From Erpobdella octoculata (lineage: Eukaryota; Annelida; Clitellata; Hirudinida; Erpobdellidae): DNA of 64,000 nucleotides. The notes below the pieces were generated by a model. That model was not told the DNA's origin, ran no database searches, and saw only the letters and a list, made by a program, of their open reading frames with translations. Shown here one piece after another: positions 60,115-64,000 of this stretch. The DNA lies in contig OZ022238.1 in the NCBI GenBank assembly GCA_963978895.1, forward strand, positions 44,806,777 to 44,870,776, read 5' to 3'. The translations under genes and the position numbers were made by a program. Each line of letters starts with the position of its first letter. Within the stretch, counting starts at the first letter, position 1.

Positions 60115-61408
60115 TCTGTCAAAAAACGGTGAAGCCCGTTAATTTTTATTTAAAAAAATTCTATATACTGAATTTCAAAACTTTCACACTTTCAGATTCT
60201 GAGGCCCCAAAACATAAAGTATTGAAAAAATTGTTAAACGCGTGTATTTTTATTTTTTAAGCTGAATCTAAACACTTTTTCACATCTGTAGTATTGTTGA
60301 TTTTTAAGTGGCAGTTACAACCATATTTTTCACTCCACATTTGAGGTCCCAGAAAATAAATTATTTAAATACGGTTACACATGTACCTATAATTCTTATT
60401 TTTAAGAAGATCCTAAATACCAAATTTTAAAATATTCACTTTTTAGTTTGTCTTTATTTGCCCCAGGTTTGAGGTCATGGAAACCAAATCTTCAAAAATT
60501 GGTAGAACACGTATATCTTTATTTTTTGAGTAAATACTAAGCACTAATTGTTACATCAGTAGCACTTACAGTTTTAAAGTAGCAGTTATTCTAAAAAAAA
60601 AACAACCTTATTTTCCACCTCACATTTGAGGTCCCAGAAACCAAATTTTCAAAAAATTGTGAAACACATATATTTTTATTTTTTGAGTAGATACTAAATA
60701 TTAATTTTTACATCTGTAGCATTTAATGTTTTAGAGTAGCAGTTATTTAAAAAAAACAAATAACCCTATTTTCCACCCCACATTTGAGGTCCTGAAAAAC
60801 AAATTTTCAAAAAATGGTGAAACACGTATATCGTTAGTTTTTGAGTAGATACTAAATATTAATTTTTACATCTGTAGCATTTAAAGTTTTAGAGTAGCAG
60901 TTATTTAAAAAAAAACAAATAACCCTATTTTCCACCCCACATTTGAGGTCCTGAAAAACAAAGTTTCAAAAAATGGTGAAACACGTATATCGTTAGTTTT
61001 TGAGTAGATACTAAATATTAATTTTTACATCTGTAGCCTTTACAGTTTTTGAGTAGCTGTTAATTTAAAAAACAAATAACCCTATTTTCCACCCTACATT
61101 TGAGGTCCTGGAAACCAAATCTTCAAAAAATATTAAAACACGTATTTTTTTATTTTTTAAGAAGAATCTAGATACCAAATTTCAAAAGCCCCTCATTTTT
61201 GGTTTTCGAGATATGCGTTGTTTTAGAAAAAAGTTTGTTTTCCAGTTTCATCCTCTCAGGGGCAAAACTTTCAAAAATCCTTTCTTAGTGGGTGCTTGCG
61301 CTATACAAGTAATATAAGTTCGAAATTTCACGTTCCTAGGATGAGGCGTTTAAGCTAGGCGTTATCAGTCAGTAAGTCAGTCAGGACATGTTCTTTTATA
61401 TATATAGA
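60115..61408 (-). mobile_element. Second Helitron fragment, opposite orientation
   Basis: About five ~155-bp units, then CCTAGGATGAGGCGTTTAAG, a short CAGT tract and GGACATGTTCTTTTATATATATAGA at 61408 (TC 5' end on the minus strand). The 3' CTAG end is not present. Confidence 0.75.
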
Positions 61409-61444
61409 TATTGTTGCCTTCTTTAGCTTGTAAAATATTAAACA

Positions 61445-61560
61445 TCTTCAAATTGGTTAAATAACAAAATTATATCAAATTGGTTAAATAACAAAGTTAC
61501 ATCAAATTGGTTAAATAACAAAGTTATATCAAATTGGTTAAATAACAAAATTATATCAAC
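61445..61560. repeat. 27-bp tandem repeat
   Basis: Four copies of AAATTGGTTAAATAACAAAG plus TTATATC. Confidence 0.95.
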
Positions 61561-61864
61561 ACTACTTATGGTTCACGACAGATTTCATAGTGAGTTTAAT
61601 TAATTTGTTTAAAATATTTGTTTGATCGTATGTACTGTATTTTTGGAGAGCCGTTTCAGTTTTAACAATTTTTCTATTTCTTTGTTATTCAAATTTTATG
61701 TATGAATTAAATAACATTTTGTTTTCATTATTAATTATTTTATATTTATTAAATGATCTTGCTTCCGCTTCCTTCCCCGCTTGCTCTCCCGTTTGCTCTC
61801 TCTCTTTCCCCTTGCTCTCCCGTTCCCGTTTACTCTCCCGTTTCCGTTTGTTTCCCAACACACA

Positions 61865-63049
61865 TCTATATATATAAAAATGAATGTTTGTATTTATGTT
61901 AATGTCCTTTATGCATTGCTACACCATTCATCCGATCGTAATGAAATTTTCACACAACCTTGAGAGTCAATGAAAATCAAAACTAAAAAAAAAATTTTTG
62001 AAATCCGTCACAAAATGAGCGGAGCGGAGCGGGTGAGCGGGCGGGAACTATATATATATATGTATGTGCGTATGTATGTGTGTATGTATGTATGTGTATG
62101 TGCATGTATGTGTGTCTGTGTGTGTGTTTATGTATGTACTAGCGGAGATACCCGGCGTTGCCCAGGTTTTTTGAGGTTTTTCTAATGTTTGTCTCTTTCT
62201 CTCCCGTTTCCTTTCCCACCTGCTTTCCCACTCCTGTTAGCTTTTCCGTTTTCGGTCGTTTTCCCACTGCCGGTCGCTTTCCCGCTCCCGGTCGCTTTCC
62301 CGCTCCCGGTCGCTTTCCCGCTCCCGGTCGTTTTCCCGTCCCGGTCGCTGCCCCGTTCCCGCTCACGTTTGCTCTCCCATTCCCGCTCACGCTTGCTTTT
62401 CTGTTCCCGCTCGCTGTCCGTTCCGGGTGCTTTCCCGTTTCTATAATAGACAAACTAACCCACAAACATTCATATATATATATATATATAGTCTTAGCAA
62501 ATCTATTTTGCGTTTTATAGGCTAACAAAAGTTATGAAAGAATGTAAAAGAGAAAATGAGCGGGAACGGAAACGGGAACGGGAGAGCTACCGTGACCGGG
62601 AATGGGAGAGCAAGCATGACCGGGAACGGGAGAGCAAGCGTGAGCGGGAACGGGAAAGCGACCGGAAACGGGAAAGCGACCGGGAACGGGAAAGCGACCG
62701 GGAACGGGAAAGCGACCGAGAACGGGAAAGCGACCGGGAACGGGAAAGCGACCGGGAACGGGAAAGCGACCGGGAACGCGGAAAGCGACCGGGAACGCGG
62801 AAAGCGACCGGGAACGCGGAAAGCGACTGGAATCGGGAGAGCAAGCTTGGAAGGAAACGCGAGCAAGAGAGAAAATCGATAACAGAACTTCTGAGCGGGA
62901 AAGCGACCGGGAGCTGGAAAACGACCGAGAGCGGAAATGCGACCGGGAACGCTACGAAAACGGGAAAGTGGAGAAGGGAACGGGAGCGAGAGAGACAAAC
63001 ATTAGAAAAACCTCTAAAAACCCCGGGCAACGCCGGGTAACCCCGCTAT
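61865..63049 (+). mobile_element. Helitron with an inverted Helitron inside
   Basis: Begins TCTATATATATAAAAATG (after A) and ends with hairpin CCCGGGCAACGCCGGGTAAC then CCCGCTA; the last base of CTAG is changed. The segment 62139-62490 is an inverse-oriented Helitron 3' end, CTAGCGGAGATACCCGGCG. GC-rich 18-bp units GCGACCGGGAACGGGAAA fill 62650-62830 and, in reverse, 62260-62350. Confidence 0.8.
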
Positions 63050-63052
63050 ATA

Positions 63053-64000
63053 TCTATATATATAAAAATAAATGTTTGTATTTATGTATATATGTTAATG
63101 GCGTTTATGCATTGCTACACCATTCATCCGATCGTAATGAAATTTCCACACAATCTTGAGAGTCAAGGGGAATCAAATATAGAGAAAATTTTTTTGAAAT
63201 CCGTCACAAAATGAGCGGAGCGGAGCGGGTGAACGAGCGGGAACTATATATATATGTATGTGCGTATGTATTTGTGTTTGTATGTATGTGTATGTGCATG
63301 TATGTGTGTCTGTGTCTGTGTTTATGTATGTACTAGCGGAGATACCCGGCGTTGCCCGGGTTTTTTAGAGGTTTTTCTAATGTTTGTCTCTTTCTCTCCC
63401 GTTTCCTTTCCCACCTGCTTTCCCACTCCTGTTCGCTTTCCCGTTTTCGGTCGTTTTCCCGCTGCCGGTCGCATTCCCGCTCCCGTTCGCTGTCCGTTCC
63501 GTGTCGCATTCCCGCTCACACTCGCTGTCCGTTCCGGGTCGCTTTCCCGTTTCTATAATAGACAAACTAACCCACAAACATTCATATATATATATATAGT
63601 CTTAGCAAATCTATTTTACGTTTTATAGGCTAACAGAAGTTATGAAAGAATGGAAAAGAGAAAATGAGCGTGAACGGGAACGGGAGAGCAACCGTGACCG
63701 GGAATGGGAGAGCAAGCATGACCGGGAACGGGAGAGCAAGCGTGAGCGGGAACGGGAAAGCGACCGGGAACGGGAAAGCGACCGGGAACGGGAAAGCGAC
63801 CGGGAACGGGAAAGCGACCGGGAACGCGGAAAGCGACCGGGAACGCGGAAAGCGACTGGAATCGGGAGAGCAAGCTTGGAAGGAAACGCGAGCAAGAGAG
63901 AAAATCGATAACAAAACTTCTGAGCGGGAAAGCGACCGGGAGCTGGAAAACGACCGAGAGCGGAAAAGCGACCGGGAACGCGACGAAAACGGGAAAGTGG
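63053..64000 (+). mobile_element. Second tandem copy of the composite Helitron (cut by window end)
   Basis: Starts TCTATATATATAAAAATAAA three bases after the previous element ends, and repeats its structure, including the inverse CTAGCGGAGATACCC end at 63333 and the 18-bp units at 63745-63860. It runs beyond the window. Confidence 0.8.

Noticed and set aside
62139..63911. Long Arg/Glu- or Pro/Phe-rich open frames on both strands
   Set aside because: They arise from the 18-bp GCGACCGGGAACGGGAAA minisatellite, whose length is a multiple of three, inside Helitrons.

Overview
The window looks like nuclear DNA of an invertebrate animal. It is AT-rich, its genes have many short GT-AG introns, and it is crowded with DNA transposons (hAT, Helitron), SINE-like retroposons and microsatellites. 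A minor-spliceosome (AT-AC) intron in an ADAM10 orthologue argues against lineages that lost U12 splicing, such as nematodes. I cannot name the species.

Layout. 1-6.1 kb: the 3' half of an ADAM10/Kuzbanian-type sheddase gene on + (11 exons visible; 5' end outside the window). 6.5-11.4 kb: a coiled-coil plus NHL-repeat (TRIM-like) gene on -, convergent with ADAM10. 11.9-13.4 kb: a secreted protein with two chitin-binding type-2 domains on -. 13.4-22 kb: no complete gene; repeats, a Helitron fragment, a lone exon relic, and one hAT transposase relic nested inside another. 22-58.4 kb: a tandem array on + of an unrecognised gene family, here called A (22.8-28.4 kb), B (32.3-33.6 kb, pseudogene), C (37.4-44.5 kb) and D (47.1-58.4 kb). 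58.4-64 kb: Helitron-derived sequence only.

The array is the main find. A, C and D each reconstruct to 14 exons with an open frame of 440-441 residues: signal peptide, two homologous cysteine-rich modules, and a C-terminal hydrophobic tail ending at the stop, which suggests GPI anchoring. The two modules share exon order and intron phases, so the gene arose by internal duplication of a six-exon block. A and C lie in a recent segmental duplication (about 22.1-31.8 and 35.6-45.9 kb). That pair gives clean empty/filled site evidence for three transposon insertions: a hAT upstream of C, a Helitron in C intron 6, and a 1.87-kb element downstream of A. Coding differences between A and C are concentrated in module 1 and are nearly all amino-acid changing there.

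All exon boundaries were read by eye from reading frame, splice dinucleotides and paralogue comparison. No transcript or database evidence was available.
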